The notes under the pieces were generated by a model. It was not told the origin of the DNA and searched no databases. It saw nothing but the letters and a program-made list of their open reading frames with translations. The position numbers were made by a program, and so were the translations under genes. 57,659 nt of DNA from Akkermansiaceae bacterium (GTDB taxonomy: Bacteria; Verrucomicrobiota; Verrucomicrobiia; Verrucomicrobiales; Akkermansiaceae), in contig CANLKN010000007.1 in NCBI GenBank assembly GCA_947491475.1, forward strand, positions 1-57,659, in the 5' to 3' direction. Shown in pieces: positions 6,072 to 15,694 of the stretch (positions are counted from its first letter, which is position 1; each line of letters starts with the position of its first letter).

Positions 6072-8072
6072 GTGAGTCCGGGGTTAGCGCTGGCAATGCA
6101 CCGCCCCGCTGCCGCAGTCACTTGGCGCCAGCATTGGGGGATAATCCTCTTGCTTGCGGCATGGAATACGGGTTCTTTATCTCTCAAGATGAATTTCCGT
6201 TGGATCAATTCGCTGCTGTGGGGAAATTCCGTGGCACTCGCGTGGATGTGGGGGCTGGGGCTGTTTTTCAGCGTCCAGATGACGTTCATGTTCGGCCTGC
6301 AGGGGCTGCTGTTGTTTGCGGTGCCTAATGCGCTCGGACTGATGTTGTTCGGGTTGCTCACCCAGATCGTGGCAAAACGCCATGCCGGTGGACAGGAATC
6401 GCTGGCGCTGTTTTTCGACAAGTTTTCCAAACCCTTTCGGCTGATCTTCTATCTCTATCAGGTGTTGGCGCTCACGTTGACGGTGTTCGCGCTGACCCGC
6501 TACCTGTTCGCGCCGCTGGAACTGGTGTCCGGCCCGATCACCGCACTTTACCTGTGCATGGTGGTCTTCGTGGTGCTGGCGGCGGGCTGTTTGTTCGGCG
6601 AGGAATTCGGCATCCAACGCATCAAGTTCGGCCACGGCATGCTCGGCGGCCTGTTGCTCGCCTGCGTGGTGGTTGTGCTTTTCAGCCTCAATCCGCTGCT
6701 GCCGGAAAATTTCCAGTGGGGCCCGGTGCAACCTGACGCGTGGACCGGGCCGGATCTTTTGGGCTATGTGATTCCCCTGCTCATCGGTCTGCTCGTGGGT
6801 CCATGGCTGGATCTCCAACATTGGCAGCGCGCAATCCAGATCCACCGGGAGAACACCTCGATCCGCGCGAGTTATATCTTCGGCGGGTTGATCTTTTTCC
6901 TACTACTGCTGTTCCACGGCTGCCTGGCGGCCTGGGTGATGAGCAAGGGTGGCGTGGAAACCTATGGCAAAAGCGCGCTCGAAAGCCTCGATGGCTTCCG
7001 CTACGCGCACGAGCTGATCGTGCAATACATCGACCGTCTCGACGCCGGTTCCAAGGGACTGCTGCCGGTCGCCTATTTCACGTTTCTGGGCATCTGCGCG
7101 CTGACCACTCTGGACAGCGGCTATGTGGCACTCAAGTGGTTCCTCGGTGCGAACCTCGGCAAGAGCCAGAACCTGATCATCGGCATGCTGCCGAAACGGC
7201 TGCTTGAGTCGCCGATTCCGACTTTCATGCTGGTGGGTGCCGTCACGCTGGGCGGCTTGTGGGCGAAGCTGGAACTGGAATATTTCATGGTGTTTTACGC
7301 CTCGTTTTTCGTGGGTTATGCCTCGCTGGCCATCGCCCGCTGTTTCGTACCGAACTCGCAGCAGCCGCTGCCGCAAATCCGGATGTTCTCGCTGGCCAGC
7401 ATCTCGCTGGTGATTTTCGCGTTCGGATACTTCACGGCGGCCAACTTCCTGCTGGTGCTCGGCTCGCTGCTACCGCTGCTTTATGTCGTCTGGCTGGTTG
7501 GAAACACCGACCTGCTGCGCGTCGTCACCGAGAAGGCCGGCGAGGTGATGGAGGCCGCCTCCGAGATTCCGGCGCTCAAGGCGATCGCCAAAACCGCCAC
7601 CGTGGCCACCGGCAAGGATGTCGTGGCACCCGCGCCACAGGACGCCCACGCGCTGGGCGGCCACTTCGAGGGCAAGTGGTTCGTCTATTCCTTCATCGCC
7701 ACCTATCAGGACACCAACTCGGTGGGCAACGTCTATTTCGGCATGTATGGCCTGTTTGTCGGAAAAACCCGCGAGTTGTTCTTCAACGCGGTGATGCCGG
7801 ACTTCGACCTCAAGACCACCAAGTTCTATATTCTAACACGTTCGTTCGAGCACAAGTTCGTGCGTGAGGCGCGGGAGTTCGATGTGATCACCGTGAAAAT
7901 CCGGGTGGCGGACTTCAACCGCAAGTTCTGCACGCTGGAGCATCAGGTCTTCGGCTCCGAGAACGAACTGCTTGGCAAGGGCAAGCAAAGCCTGCTCTTC
8001 GTTTCCTCCAAGGATTACAGTCTGCTGGACATTCCAGGCGAGGTCTATACCGCCTTCATGCCGCACATTTGA
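6072..8072 (+). CDS. Large membrane protein resembling sodium:solute symporters, with C-terminal soluble domain
   Basis: Up to 666 residues from GTG 6072; ATG 6096 is an equally plausible start. About 12-13 hydrophobic segments occupy residues 20-490. LQHWQRAIQIHRENTSIRAS and the later ALTTLDSGYVALKW resemble the 'D..Y.QR......' and 'SALMST.DS' signatures of the sodium:solute symporter (SSS) family. Residues about 530-666 form a soluble tail (HFEGKWFVYSFIATYQDTN ... LLDIPGEVYTAF) with no recognised family. The substrate is unknown; the motif match is partial, so a divergent SSS-fold protein is the safest description. It stands alone between convergent and divergent neighbours. Confidence 0.6.
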   Translation: MSPGLALAMHRPAAAVTWRQHWGIILLLAAWNTGSLSLKMNFRWINSLLWGNSVALAWMWGLGLFFSVQMTFMFGLQGLLLFAVPNALGLMLFGLLTQIVAKRHAGGQESLALFFDKFSKPFRLIFYLYQVLALTLTVFALTRYLFAPLELVSGPITALYLCMVVFVVLAAGCLFGEEFGIQRIKFGHGMLGGLLLACVVVVLFSLNPLLPENFQWGPVQPDAWTGPDLLGYVIPLLIGLLVGPWLDLQHWQRAIQIHRENTSIRASYIFGGLIFFLLLLFHGCLAAWVMSKGGVETYGKSALESLDGFRYAHELIVQYIDRLDAGSKGLLPVAYFTFLGICALTTLDSGYVALKWFLGANLGKSQNLIIGMLPKRLLESPIPTFMLVGAVTLGGLWAKLELEYFMVFYASFFVGYASLAIARCFVPNSQQPLPQIRMFSLASISLVIFAFGYFTAANFLLVLGSLLPLLYVVWLVGNTDLLRVVTEKAGEVMEAASEIPALKAIAKTATVATGKDVVAPAPQDAHALGGHFEGKWFVYSFIATYQDTNSVGNVYFGMYGLFVGKTRELFFNAVMPDFDLKTTKFYILTRSFEHKFVREAREFDVITVKIRVADFNRKFCTLEHQVFGSENELLGKGKQSLLFVSSKDYSLLDIPGEVYTAFMPHI

Positions 8073-8079
8073 GCGGCCT

Positions 8080-9852
8080 TCAGGGATCCGTGAGGGCTGA
8101 TGCCAGTGCTTCCATTTGCGCGGTGAGCGCTGGGATGTCATTGAGGTAGTGCGCCTTGATAATGGCGGATCGTTGCGTTTCGGGGACCGCGGCGAGCAGC
8201 TTGCGCAGGATGCCCTCCTTGATCCAGAAGGCATTCACATACTTCTCCCCCACCGAGGGAGCCTTGATCAGATCGATGACCTCCTTGTCCGCGAAGCCAT
8301 GACGCAGGGCGGCATGGAAAAGGCGTTGGGCCTCGCCCCAGGAGCGGTTCACCGCCTTGGCGTTTTCCAAGCGCAGGGCGTTCCAGTCCATGGTGGTCAC
8401 ATCGAGGAGCGGTCCCTTGACTGGAACGCCAAGCGCATTGAGGTCATCGACGCGCTCGGGCTTTTTATCGCCATCATAATCATAAGTGATTTGATTGATC
8501 CAGCCATCGCCGGTGGTGTCCGCATAGAGGATCACATCGGCGAGTTTTTCGGCCTCTGCCTTGGAGGCACGGCCGTTCGGGTGGATCCCACCATAAAACT
8601 TCGCGCCGCGGTCCACCAGCCAGGCACCGGATTCGGCACCCACGAGATGGATTCTGCCATCCCATGCGGCACGGTAGAGCTTGCCCTTGCCGCTGAAATC
8701 CGCGTCCCACTCGGCACGGTCTCCCAGGCTGTCCGACTGCGGATGCCGGATGAGCGATTTTGGGTTCTTGCGTGAGCGGATGTAGGGGTTTCCGGGATAA
8801 TACAACTCCACACGCTCCCATCGATAGCTGTCACCATCTTCATCGAAGGTCATGATGGCCTGCTCCCACGGGTGGCTGAAGATGCGCGGGATGGCGGAAT
8901 CACGCTTGATGTAGCGGAAACGGGTCTGCTGCCGCCAGTCGGGATGACGGTAAAACGGCTTGGTCCAAGCCGGAGCCTTGAGGCCGGGGTAATCATGGAT
9001 GTCTTCATCATAAGCGAGGCCGTGCTCGCCCTTCACATTGAGAGTGAAATCATAACTCACGGTGGTGCCCCAGCCGGAGTTGTTATCCAGATCATAACTC
9101 ACCCAAGCCTCATCGATGAGTCCGTCGAAGCGCACGCGGTTTTTCCCTTCACCAATGAATGCGCGCTCGTCGGCCACGCGCAGCGAAACCTCGGAGAGTC
9201 CGTCACCATCGGGATCGAAGAAAAGAAACGGATTTTCCCATGAATACTCAGGATTTTCGACCGCCCAAATCGGGATGTGTTCCTTGAGAAACGTCGCGTT
9301 GCCATGATAGTTCGAGCGCCAGTTGGTGGGCGAATCCCAGCGAGTCCAGTCGATCGACATGTCATTCCAATCGATGTCCATGAGCATGCCGGTGTTTTCC
9401 GGATCGATGGTCACGAAATAAACTCCCGTCGGGAACAGCGCCTCGGCGCCGACCTTCGGGTTGGTGTTGAAAACCTCGATGTCCGGGATGCCGTCGCTGT
9501 CGCTGTCATGCCACTTCACATTGTAATCGGCGGGACCGTCGTAATAGCCGTCGCCATCGATATCCACCTGCATGGCGCCGTTGATGGTATCGCCCCATGC
9601 GGCATCCGGTTTCAGGATTCCGGCCTCGTCGAAAAAACGCACGCGTTTTCCGCCACGCCAGCGTTCGATGATGTCGGGTTTGCCTGTTCCGGTGATGTCA
9701 AGCCGGATGACTTCATCGGGTTTTGCCGCATCAAGCTTCGAACGGCGCGGTGAATCCAAGTCGGTCTCGTTTGTAAAAAAGGGAGTTTCCGCAAATGAGG
9801 CAAGAGGCAGAACCAGTGCGGCGACAATGAGTTGTTTCATGATCACTTTCAT
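8080..9852 (-). CDS. Secreted protein with Ca-binding-type Asp repeats, DUF4861 partner
   Basis: 590 residues; the Sec signal peptide is MKQLIVAALVLPLASFAE (second ATG at 9840 may be the true start). At least six D-x-D/T-G-D-type loops recur (DITGTGKPD, DIDGDGYYD, DSDSDGIPD, DPDGDGLSE, DEDGDSYRW, DTTGDGWIN), like FG-GAP or thrombospondin type-3 calcium loops. The ATG directly abuts the TAA of the upstream DUF4861 gene, so translation is coupled. The pair faces a divergent heparinase-like gene. A role in polysaccharide breakdown or binding outside the cell is inferred from context; catalytic residues cannot be named. Confidence 0.7.
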   Translation of the reverse strand: MKVIMKQLIVAALVLPLASFAETPFFTNETDLDSPRRSKLDAAKPDEVIRLDITGTGKPDIIERWRGGKRVRFFDEAGILKPDAAWGDTINGAMQVDIDGDGYYDGPADYNVKWHDSDSDGIPDIEVFNTNPKVGAEALFPTGVYFVTIDPENTGMLMDIDWNDMSIDWTRWDSPTNWRSNYHGNATFLKEHIPIWAVENPEYSWENPFLFFDPDGDGLSEVSLRVADERAFIGEGKNRVRFDGLIDEAWVSYDLDNNSGWGTTVSYDFTLNVKGEHGLAYDEDIHDYPGLKAPAWTKPFYRHPDWRQQTRFRYIKRDSAIPRIFSHPWEQAIMTFDEDGDSYRWERVELYYPGNPYIRSRKNPKSLIRHPQSDSLGDRAEWDADFSGKGKLYRAAWDGRIHLVGAESGAWLVDRGAKFYGGIHPNGRASKAEAEKLADVILYADTTGDGWINQITYDYDGDKKPERVDDLNALGVPVKGPLLDVTTMDWNALRLENAKAVNRSWGEAQRLFHAALRHGFADKEVIDLIKAPSVGEKYVNAFWIKEGILRKLLAAVPETQRSAIIKAHYLNDIPALTAQMEALASALTDP

Positions 9853-11046
9853 TTATGGCTCGATTTTCCACTCCAGCGGTTTGGCTTGGAGGGCAGCCGC
9901 GGCCGAGATCGCAACTTTCCAATGCCCCGGCGACTTGATGATTCCCGCCTTGCTCCAAGCCGCGCCCACGAGATAGTCGATCTTCTGCTCTGGGCCTGTT
10001 TTCGCGAGCGCGAGCCAGTGGTCCTTGTCGCTGGCGAATCCCTCGAACTGCCCCGGCGCAGGGATGACGGCGGTGCCGAGTTGGCCTTTTCCGCCTCCGC
10101 CAATGGCACCCCAGAGCGAGAGGGCACGGGCGTCGGTAAATTGACCGGGATGTGTTCCAGGGCGCTTCGTTAGGCCAGCCACGTATGCCACCGGGGTCCC
10201 GGGCTTGTCACTCTTCAAGGTGGCGTGATAGCGCAAAAACTGGCTGCCACGGTCCATGGTGATGCGCACCGTGGAGGAGGCCTTCATCTCACCTGCGGTG
10301 ATTTCCGCATAATCCAACTCGAATGCCACCCTCACCGGACCGCGTGCGATCACCCGGTGCGCGATGAAATTCAGCCACGGGACGAATGAGCCATCCGGAT
10401 TGCGCAAGCCCGGCGAACCGCCGCCGAGGGTGGGCCCTACCTTGAAGAAATCCGCGCCCTCGCCGTGATCGGTGTGATAGTCACCCTTGCGATACCAATC
10501 GTCCACGACCATGCGGGTGACCGATTTCGACCAGATATCGATGCCATTGCTGATGACGCCGGTTTTATTACCAGCTTCTAACAATTTTTGCGCCTTCGGG
10601 CCATAGACCCGGAAGGCAACGCGGTCGTTTTCCCAGGCAAAATCATCGATCCGTTCGGGGACGAGACGCGCGGTCATCATTTCGCCCTCTGGCCCCTGCC
10701 CTGCCTCGACACGGAATGTGCGGCTGCCTTTGGCCGGGAAATCACCTTGGAAAAGCAGCATCGCCGCGCCATCAGCCGACTCATACACCTGTGAAATGGA
10801 TTTCGCGCCGGATGCCTCGTCCACAATCGTGACCTCGCCGGCCAGACCGGCGGCCTTGGCTTTCAGTTCGGCCATCGGAATTTCCACCGTGGCGGATTGC
10901 AACGCCTGATCATGCGGGTTGGAAACCACGATGCGGGCGAGCGCCTCGGCTGCGTGGACGAATAGCGTGCAGGCCGCAAAAGATCCGGCAAACGCGAGGG
11001 TGGAAAAAATCGGATAACGGCGCAAAAGACGGGTTGGTTCTTGCAT
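9853..11046 (-). CDS. DUF4861-family secreted protein
   Basis: 397 residues from ATG 11046, which gives a signal peptide (RYPIFSTLAFAGSFAACTLFVHAAEA); longer readings add an antisense tail. Family hallmarks of DUF4861 are ERIDDFAWENDRVAFRVYGP, SNGIDIWSKS, WYRKGDYHTDHGEGADFFKVG and a C-terminal beta-sandwich ending KPLEWKIEP. These proteins occur in polysaccharide-utilisation loci of Bacteroidota and Verrucomicrobiota, often with pectin or uronic-acid lyases; the reaction is not established to my knowledge. It is coupled to the downstream Ca-repeat protein and shares a 120-bp divergent promoter region with the heparinase-like lyase. Confidence 0.82.
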   Translation of the reverse strand: MQEPTRLLRRYPIFSTLAFAGSFAACTLFVHAAEALARIVVSNPHDQALQSATVEIPMAELKAKAAGLAGEVTIVDEASGAKSISQVYESADGAAMLLFQGDFPAKGSRTFRVEAGQGPEGEMMTARLVPERIDDFAWENDRVAFRVYGPKAQKLLEAGNKTGVISNGIDIWSKSVTRMVVDDWYRKGDYHTDHGEGADFFKVGPTLGGGSPGLRNPDGSFVPWLNFIAHRVIARGPVRVAFELDYAEITAGEMKASSTVRITMDRGSQFLRYHATLKSDKPGTPVAYVAGLTKRPGTHPGQFTDARALSLWGAIGGGGKGQLGTAVIPAPGQFEGFASDKDHWLALAKTGPEQKIDYLVGAAWSKAGIIKSPGHWKVAISAAAALQAKPLEWKIEP

Positions 11047-11166
11047 GGCGGGAAGATAGGCAGACGGCGGCCTCTGGCCATTCAAAACGTCGATTTCCAC
11101 CGCGCGCGCACACGCATGCGGCACATCCCGCTTGCGCAAATCCCTCGCTTTCCTAAAGTTGCGTCG

Positions 11167-13113
11167 ATGAAAATGCGCTGCGAGAAAATACACGTGTTAG
11201 GTCTCGTCATCCTGCTTGCTGCTCCACGCGCCGTGATGGCCAAGGACTGGAGGGAAAACGTATCGAAGGAAAAATCCCCGCGGCTCTTGTTCTCGCCGGA
11301 CGAAGTTTCCGCGCTGCGGGCCAAAGCGGCCACGCCCATCGGCAGGCGGGTGGCTGAAACTCTTGCCAAGCGCGCGGACCGCTGGCTCTCGACACCGGAC
11401 GAGGCCTTCGTTTGCAAAAGCGACTCTGCCGCCCGCTCGCTGACCACGCAGGTGACCGAGCTCGCCGGCCATGGCTGGATTTCCGGCGACCGCCGCTACG
11501 TGGACAAGGCCATCGGCATCCTGTGCAAGATCGCCAAGGAGCTGGAGGTGCTCGACCATTACAAACTCAACACCGACCTCGCCGTGGGCAATGCCGCGCA
11601 GCTATTCGCGATGGGCTACGATCTGACGCGCCCCTTGCTCACTGCCGAGCAGGACACCTTGCTGAGAGCCGAGGTCCGCGAGTTGGGAGATGACATCTTC
11701 ACCGCCTCCACCACCGGCAAGGCCGGCAAGACGGATGCCGTGCGGTTTTTCGGCGAGGAAAGGGATGCCCGCTACATGTCCAACTGGAACACCGTGACCC
11801 ACGGCAATCTCGGACTTTGCGCGCTGATTCTCGGCGACCAGCCGAAATGGCTGGCCCGCGCCGAGGAGCGGATCGCCAAGTATCTGGACTTGGCCAACGA
11901 CGCGACCGGTGCCCCCTTCGAGGGCCACTCCTACCTTGGCTACGGCAAGCAGAACGCGCTGCTCTTCACTTATGCGCTCAAGCGTGCCACCGGCCGCGAT
12001 CTGCTGGCCATGCACGGCGCGGCGCACAGCGCGAAAATCGGCAACTGGCTCGCCTGGCAGATCCAGCCCGGCGGCGCGAAACTTCTGCCGCTCAACCAAT
12101 CATCGGACGGCCCCTCGTTTTCCGATTACCTGCTCCATCTCAACGCGGTGAACCGCGACCGCCTCGGCCAATGGGTCTGGCTGCGGTTGGTGGGCGATCC
12201 AGCCGAACACGGCGGCTCCGGCACCTGGGGCGCGGAGGGGCACCCCGCGCACTCGAGCAACATGGCATACAGCCTGGTGTGGCTCGATGCCGGGCTCGAA
12301 GCGCAGCCGCCACAGCAGGCCGGACTGCCACTTGCCACCACCTTTGAACGCGGCGACCTGGTGGCGCGCGCCGGCTGGAGGGCAAGCGACAGCCTGCTCG
12401 CCGTCACCTGCGGCCGTGGCATCGGCGGCATCTGGAACCATGCGGACGAAGGTGGCTTTCTTTATCTAACAGAAGGCGCGCAGTGGGCGGTGGACCCGGG
12501 AGCCGGATTTGCGACATCGAGGTTTCACAACGTGCTGATGGTGGATGACACGGAGCAGGACGCGGGGGGCGGCCCGCACGCCACGCAGGGCACGGTGGAA
12601 CATCTTGATGACCGCGGCGACGTGGTTCTAGCCGATGTGGATCCCTCTCCGGCTTACCGCAAGAACGCGGGTTTGAAATCCTACCGTCGCCAGTTCATCT
12701 ACGGCCGCCAGCCGCGCCCCTTCCTCGTGGTGGTGGACCGGCCGGAAAAACCCGGAGCCGCCAAATACCAGTGGAATCTCATCACCGGCAAAGACAACAC
12801 CATTTTACTCAGCAAAACCACGCCCGAAGCACTCATCACCACCAGCACCGGCAAGCGCTGCCGTGTCCATTTCGCCTGGCCGGGCGAACCAAGCATCCAG
12901 ACTTACGAAACGGAAAAGCTCGAAAATCCCGCCATCCAGGCATCCACCACCGCCGAGTCCCCCACCCTCGTGAGTGTGCTGGTGCCGCTGCCGGACGGCA
13001 TCAATGCCTCTATCAAAGTGAGCGTTGATGGCCCCGGCGGGCAGAGCGTCCGCATCGCCTGGAGCGATGGCGTGAAGGCCGAGGTAAAACCCGCCGATGC
13101 CGTGAAACCGTGA
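11167..13113 (+). CDS. Heparinase II/III-family polysaccharide lyase, secreted
   Basis: 648 residues from ATG 11167, which yields the signal peptide IHVLGLVILLAAPRAVMA. An N-terminal (alpha/alpha) toroid contains SNWNTVTHGNLGLCAL and FEGHSYLGYGKQN, the positions of the catalytic Asn/His and Tyr in alginate/heparin lyase-type enzymes. The C-terminal beta-sheet domain contains HADEGGFLYLTEGAQWAVDPG and HNVLMVDD, the heparinase II/III signature. It would cleave uronic-acid polysaccharides by beta-elimination in the periplasm; the substrate (alginate, heparan-like or another uronan) is not determinable. It is divergent from the DUF4861 pair. Confidence 0.85.
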   Translation: MKMRCEKIHVLGLVILLAAPRAVMAKDWRENVSKEKSPRLLFSPDEVSALRAKAATPIGRRVAETLAKRADRWLSTPDEAFVCKSDSAARSLTTQVTELAGHGWISGDRRYVDKAIGILCKIAKELEVLDHYKLNTDLAVGNAAQLFAMGYDLTRPLLTAEQDTLLRAEVRELGDDIFTASTTGKAGKTDAVRFFGEERDARYMSNWNTVTHGNLGLCALILGDQPKWLARAEERIAKYLDLANDATGAPFEGHSYLGYGKQNALLFTYALKRATGRDLLAMHGAAHSAKIGNWLAWQIQPGGAKLLPLNQSSDGPSFSDYLLHLNAVNRDRLGQWVWLRLVGDPAEHGGSGTWGAEGHPAHSSNMAYSLVWLDAGLEAQPPQQAGLPLATTFERGDLVARAGWRASDSLLAVTCGRGIGGIWNHADEGGFLYLTEGAQWAVDPGAGFATSRFHNVLMVDDTEQDAGGGPHATQGTVEHLDDRGDVVLADVDPSPAYRKNAGLKSYRRQFIYGRQPRPFLVVVDRPEKPGAAKYQWNLITGKDNTILLSKTTPEALITTSTGKRCRVHFAWPGEPSIQTYETEKLENPAIQASTTAESPTLVSVLVPLPDGINASIKVSVDGPGGQSVRIAWSDGVKAEVKPADAVKP

Positions 13114-13186
13114 TCCGCCGGCGCAAATTGAGCGCGCCCTGCCGAAGCGCTTGCGGGATGCCGATTCGCCGCGCAAGCTCGCGCCC

Positions 13187-13966
13187 GTGATTCGTTTTGC
13201 GGTGCTTGGCAGTGGCAGTGGTGGAAACTCGGCGGTCGTCGAGTGCGGCGGCGTGCGATTGCTGATCGATGCCGGATTGAGCGCCAAACAACTTTGCCTG
13301 CGCCTTGCACAACTCGGCATCCAACCGGAGCAACTCGACGGCATTTTGCTCACCCATGAACACGGCGACCACGTGAAGGGCCTCAATGTGTTCCTGAAAA
13401 AACATCCGATCCCGGTTTTCGCCACGCCCGCCACCCGCAAGGTCATACAAATCCAGGGCATCGAGGGCGGCATTTGGAAGACTTTTGAAACCGCCCAAAC
13501 CTTCAGTATCGGCTCGGCCGTGATCCAGAGTTTCACCGTGCATCACGACGCCGTCGATCCGGTGGGCTTCGTGATCTCCCACAACTCACGCCAGCTCGGC
13601 GTGGTTTCGGACGTCGGCCATGTCACCCGCAGCATGATCGACCGGCTGCGCGGACTGCACGGCTTGTTTGTCGAAGCGAACTACGACGATGGTTTGTTAG
13701 AATCCGACACCAAGCGCCCATGGCCCACCAAGCAGCGGATCTGCTCGCGCCACGGGCATTTGTCAAACGATCAGGTCGCCGAGCTCATCCGCGAGATTGC
13801 CCATCCGGAACTCGGACGCGTGGTGCTCGGGCATTTGAGCTCGGACTGCAACAAGCCCGATCTTGTCCTCGCCCGCTTGCGCGCCTGCCTCGCGGAAATC
13901 GGCCACCACCATGTGGGCCTGCATTGCGCCTGCCAGGACGAGCCGACCGACTGGTTCAGCCTTTGA
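13187..13966 (+). CDS. WalJ/YycJ-like metallo-beta-lactamase-fold hydrolase
   Basis: 259 residues from the GTG at 13187; it starts MIRFAVLGSGSGGNSAVV, the exact N-terminal pattern of the family, so upstream TTG starts are not used. The metal motif LTHEHGDHVKGL gives HxHxDH; further ligands are in VSDVGHVT and VVLGHLS. YycJ/WalJ proteins are exonuclease-like MBL enzymes linked to DNA repair and cell-wall coordination in other phyla. It is followed after 19 bp by nadC and then birA, forming a likely housekeeping operon. Confidence 0.85.
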   Translation: MIRFAVLGSGSGGNSAVVECGGVRLLIDAGLSAKQLCLRLAQLGIQPEQLDGILLTHEHGDHVKGLNVFLKKHPIPVFATPATRKVIQIQGIEGGIWKTFETAQTFSIGSAVIQSFTVHHDAVDPVGFVISHNSRQLGVVSDVGHVTRSMIDRLRGLHGLFVEANYDDGLLESDTKRPWPTKQRICSRHGHLSNDQVAELIREIAHPELGRVVLGHLSSDCNKPDLVLARLRACLAEIGHHHVGLHCACQDEPTDWFSL

Positions 13967-13985
13967 ATCCGCAAATCGAAATTCC

Positions 13986-14834
13986 ATGAACGACCACTCC
14001 GAAATGCTCATCGAGCTAGCGCTGTCCGAAGACATCGGCGGTGGCGATGTGACCTCGCTTTATTTCATCCCGGAACAGCGCCGCGCGCGGGCCTTTGTGG
14101 CGGCAAGGCATGAGGGAGTGGTTTCCGGCGTCGAAATCGCGGTGAGGGTTTTCTCGAAAGTGGATCCCGGCCTTGAAGTGGAAATCCTCATTCCAGACGG
14201 CAGCCGGGTGAGTGAAGGCGCGCTTTTGATCCGCGTGGAAGGCAAGGCCCGCTCGATCCTCACCGCCGAGCGCACCGCGCTGAATTTCCTCCAGCGACTC
14301 AGCGGCGTGGCCACCCTCACCGCCACCTACGTCGATGCCATCAAGGGAACCTCCGCCCGCATTCTCGACACCCGCAAGACCACACCCGGCTATCGTTTGC
14401 TGGAAAAACAGGCGGTCATCCACGGCGGCGGCGTGAACCACCGCATGGGCCTCTACGACCGCGCGATGGTGAAGGACAACCACCTCGTGGCCGAGGGCGG
14501 GCCGGAGGCGATCCAAGCTGCAATCCTCCGCCTCAAAGCCGACAAGCCCGCAGTGGAAGTGGAATTGGAGGCCGATGAAATTTCGCAGGTGGAAACTTTT
14601 CTCAAGATGCGGGGAGTCGATCACATCCTGCTCGACAACATGACGCTTGAAGAACTGCGCGAAGCCGTGGCCGCCCGTGGCGAGCGGATGACGCCGCTGC
14701 TCGAAGCCAGCGGCGGCGTGAATCTGGAAACCGTGCGCGGCATCGCCGAGACCGGCGTCGATTTCATCTCGGTGGGCGCGCTCACCCACTCGGCTCCGGC
14801 GCTCGACATCGGGCTGGATTTCACTTCGCTTTAA
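13986..14834 (+). CDS. nadC: Nicotinate-nucleotide pyrophosphorylase (quinolinate phosphoribosyltransferase)
   Basis: 282 residues. Signatures are LSEDIGGGDVTS, RTALNFLQRLSGVAT, LDTRKTTPGYR, KQAVIHGGGVNHRMGLYDRAMVKDNH (written as KQAVIHGGG, NHRMGL and MVKDNH around residues 138-163) and the C-terminal EASGGVNLETV. The enzyme converts quinolinate and PRPP to nicotinate mononucleotide in de novo NAD synthesis. Start chosen at ATG 13986. No nadA or nadB is adjacent; birA follows at 2 bp, and the two are likely translated together. Confidence 0.96.
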   Translation: MNDHSEMLIELALSEDIGGGDVTSLYFIPEQRRARAFVAARHEGVVSGVEIAVRVFSKVDPGLEVEILIPDGSRVSEGALLIRVEGKARSILTAERTALNFLQRLSGVATLTATYVDAIKGTSARILDTRKTTPGYRLLEKQAVIHGGGVNHRMGLYDRAMVKDNHLVAEGGPEAIQAAILRLKADKPAVEVELEADEISQVETFLKMRGVDHILLDNMTLEELREAVAARGERMTPLLEASGGVNLETVRGIAETGVDFISVGALTHSAPALDIGLDFTSL

Positions 14835-14836
14835 TC

Positions 14837-15589
14837 ATGCATAAGGAATTTCAAGATGCAGCGGCGGGTTTCCCCGATCCTTTCCGGCTCTTGGTCCGGG
14901 AAACCGCTGCTTCGACCAATGACGAGCTGCGCACCCTCGCCGAGGGCGGCGCGCCCGACGGCTTGGTGTTGCTGGCCCTGCAACAAACCGCCGGCCGCGG
15001 TCGGCGCGGGGCCACCTGGTTTTCGCCGCCGGGCGAATCGCTGGCCTTCTCCATCCTGCTCAAGCCGAGTGAACCGAAAGCCCTGTGGCCTCGCCTGGCA
15101 CTGGCCACCGGACTAGCTGTCGCCGAGGCCGCGGAATCCTTCGGCCCCGCCGCCGGCATCAAGTGGCCCAACGACGTCTGGATCGGACGCCGCAAGCTGG
15201 CGGGCATCTTGGTCGAGGCGGGCAAGGACTACGCCATTGTCGGCATCGGCATGAATGTGAACAGCAGCGCGTTTCCACCGGAGGTCGCGGAAATCGCCAC
15301 CTCGCTGCGAATCGAAACCGCACTCGATCACCCGCGCCACGAAGTGCTGGCGGCCATCATCCACAGCTTCGCCCGGCGCTGCCGCGAAATCGGCGCGGAT
15401 TTCGATCACATGCTGGACTGCGTGCGCCAGCGCTGTGTGCTCACCGGCCACCGCGTCTCGCTCAGCACCTCCAGCGGCCCTCGGCAGGGAGTCATCGAGG
15501 GCATCGCTCCTGGCGGGGAATTGCTGTTGCGCACGGAAAGCGGACTCGACCGCCTGATCCAAGCCGATGAAGTGCGCATCCTCGAGTGA
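14837..15589 (+). CDS. birA: Biotin--[acetyl-CoA-carboxylase] ligase, monofunctional
   Basis: 250 residues. The ligase core shows STNDEL, QQTAGRGRRGATWFSP (biotin/ATP loop GRGRRG), LAFSILLKP, IKWPNDVWIGRRKLAGILVE and VGIGMNVN. A C-terminal SH3-like cap ends the protein. The N-terminal DNA-binding HTH of the E. coli type is absent, so it is a ligase without biotin-operon repression. It attaches biotin to carboxylase carrier proteins. It lies 2 bp after nadC. Confidence 0.95.
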   Translation: MHKEFQDAAAGFPDPFRLLVRETAASTNDELRTLAEGGAPDGLVLLALQQTAGRGRRGATWFSPPGESLAFSILLKPSEPKALWPRLALATGLAVAEAAESFGPAAGIKWPNDVWIGRRKLAGILVEAGKDYAIVGIGMNVNSSAFPPEVAEIATSLRIETALDHPRHEVLAAIIHSFARRCREIGADFDHMLDCVRQRCVLTGHRVSLSTSSGPRQGVIEGIAPGGELLLRTESGLDRLIQADEVRILE

Positions 15590-15600
15590 TTCACCTAAAT

Positions 15601-15615
15601 TACCGCTTAGCGGTA
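15601..15615. promoter_or_regulatory. 15-bp palindrome upstream of creB
   Basis: TACCGCT and AGCGGTA flank a single T, a perfect 7-bp inverted repeat in the 105-bp gap between birA and creB. It could be an operator or a short hairpin at the end of the birA transcript; there is no T-tract after it. Function is inferred only from position. Confidence 0.35.
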
Positions 15616-15694
15616 GATCATCGTTTTGGATCGCAAGCTTTTGTAAATGTCTTTAGTGGTTGGCATTTCCCGGTGGTCGATTGAAATCTCCGCC

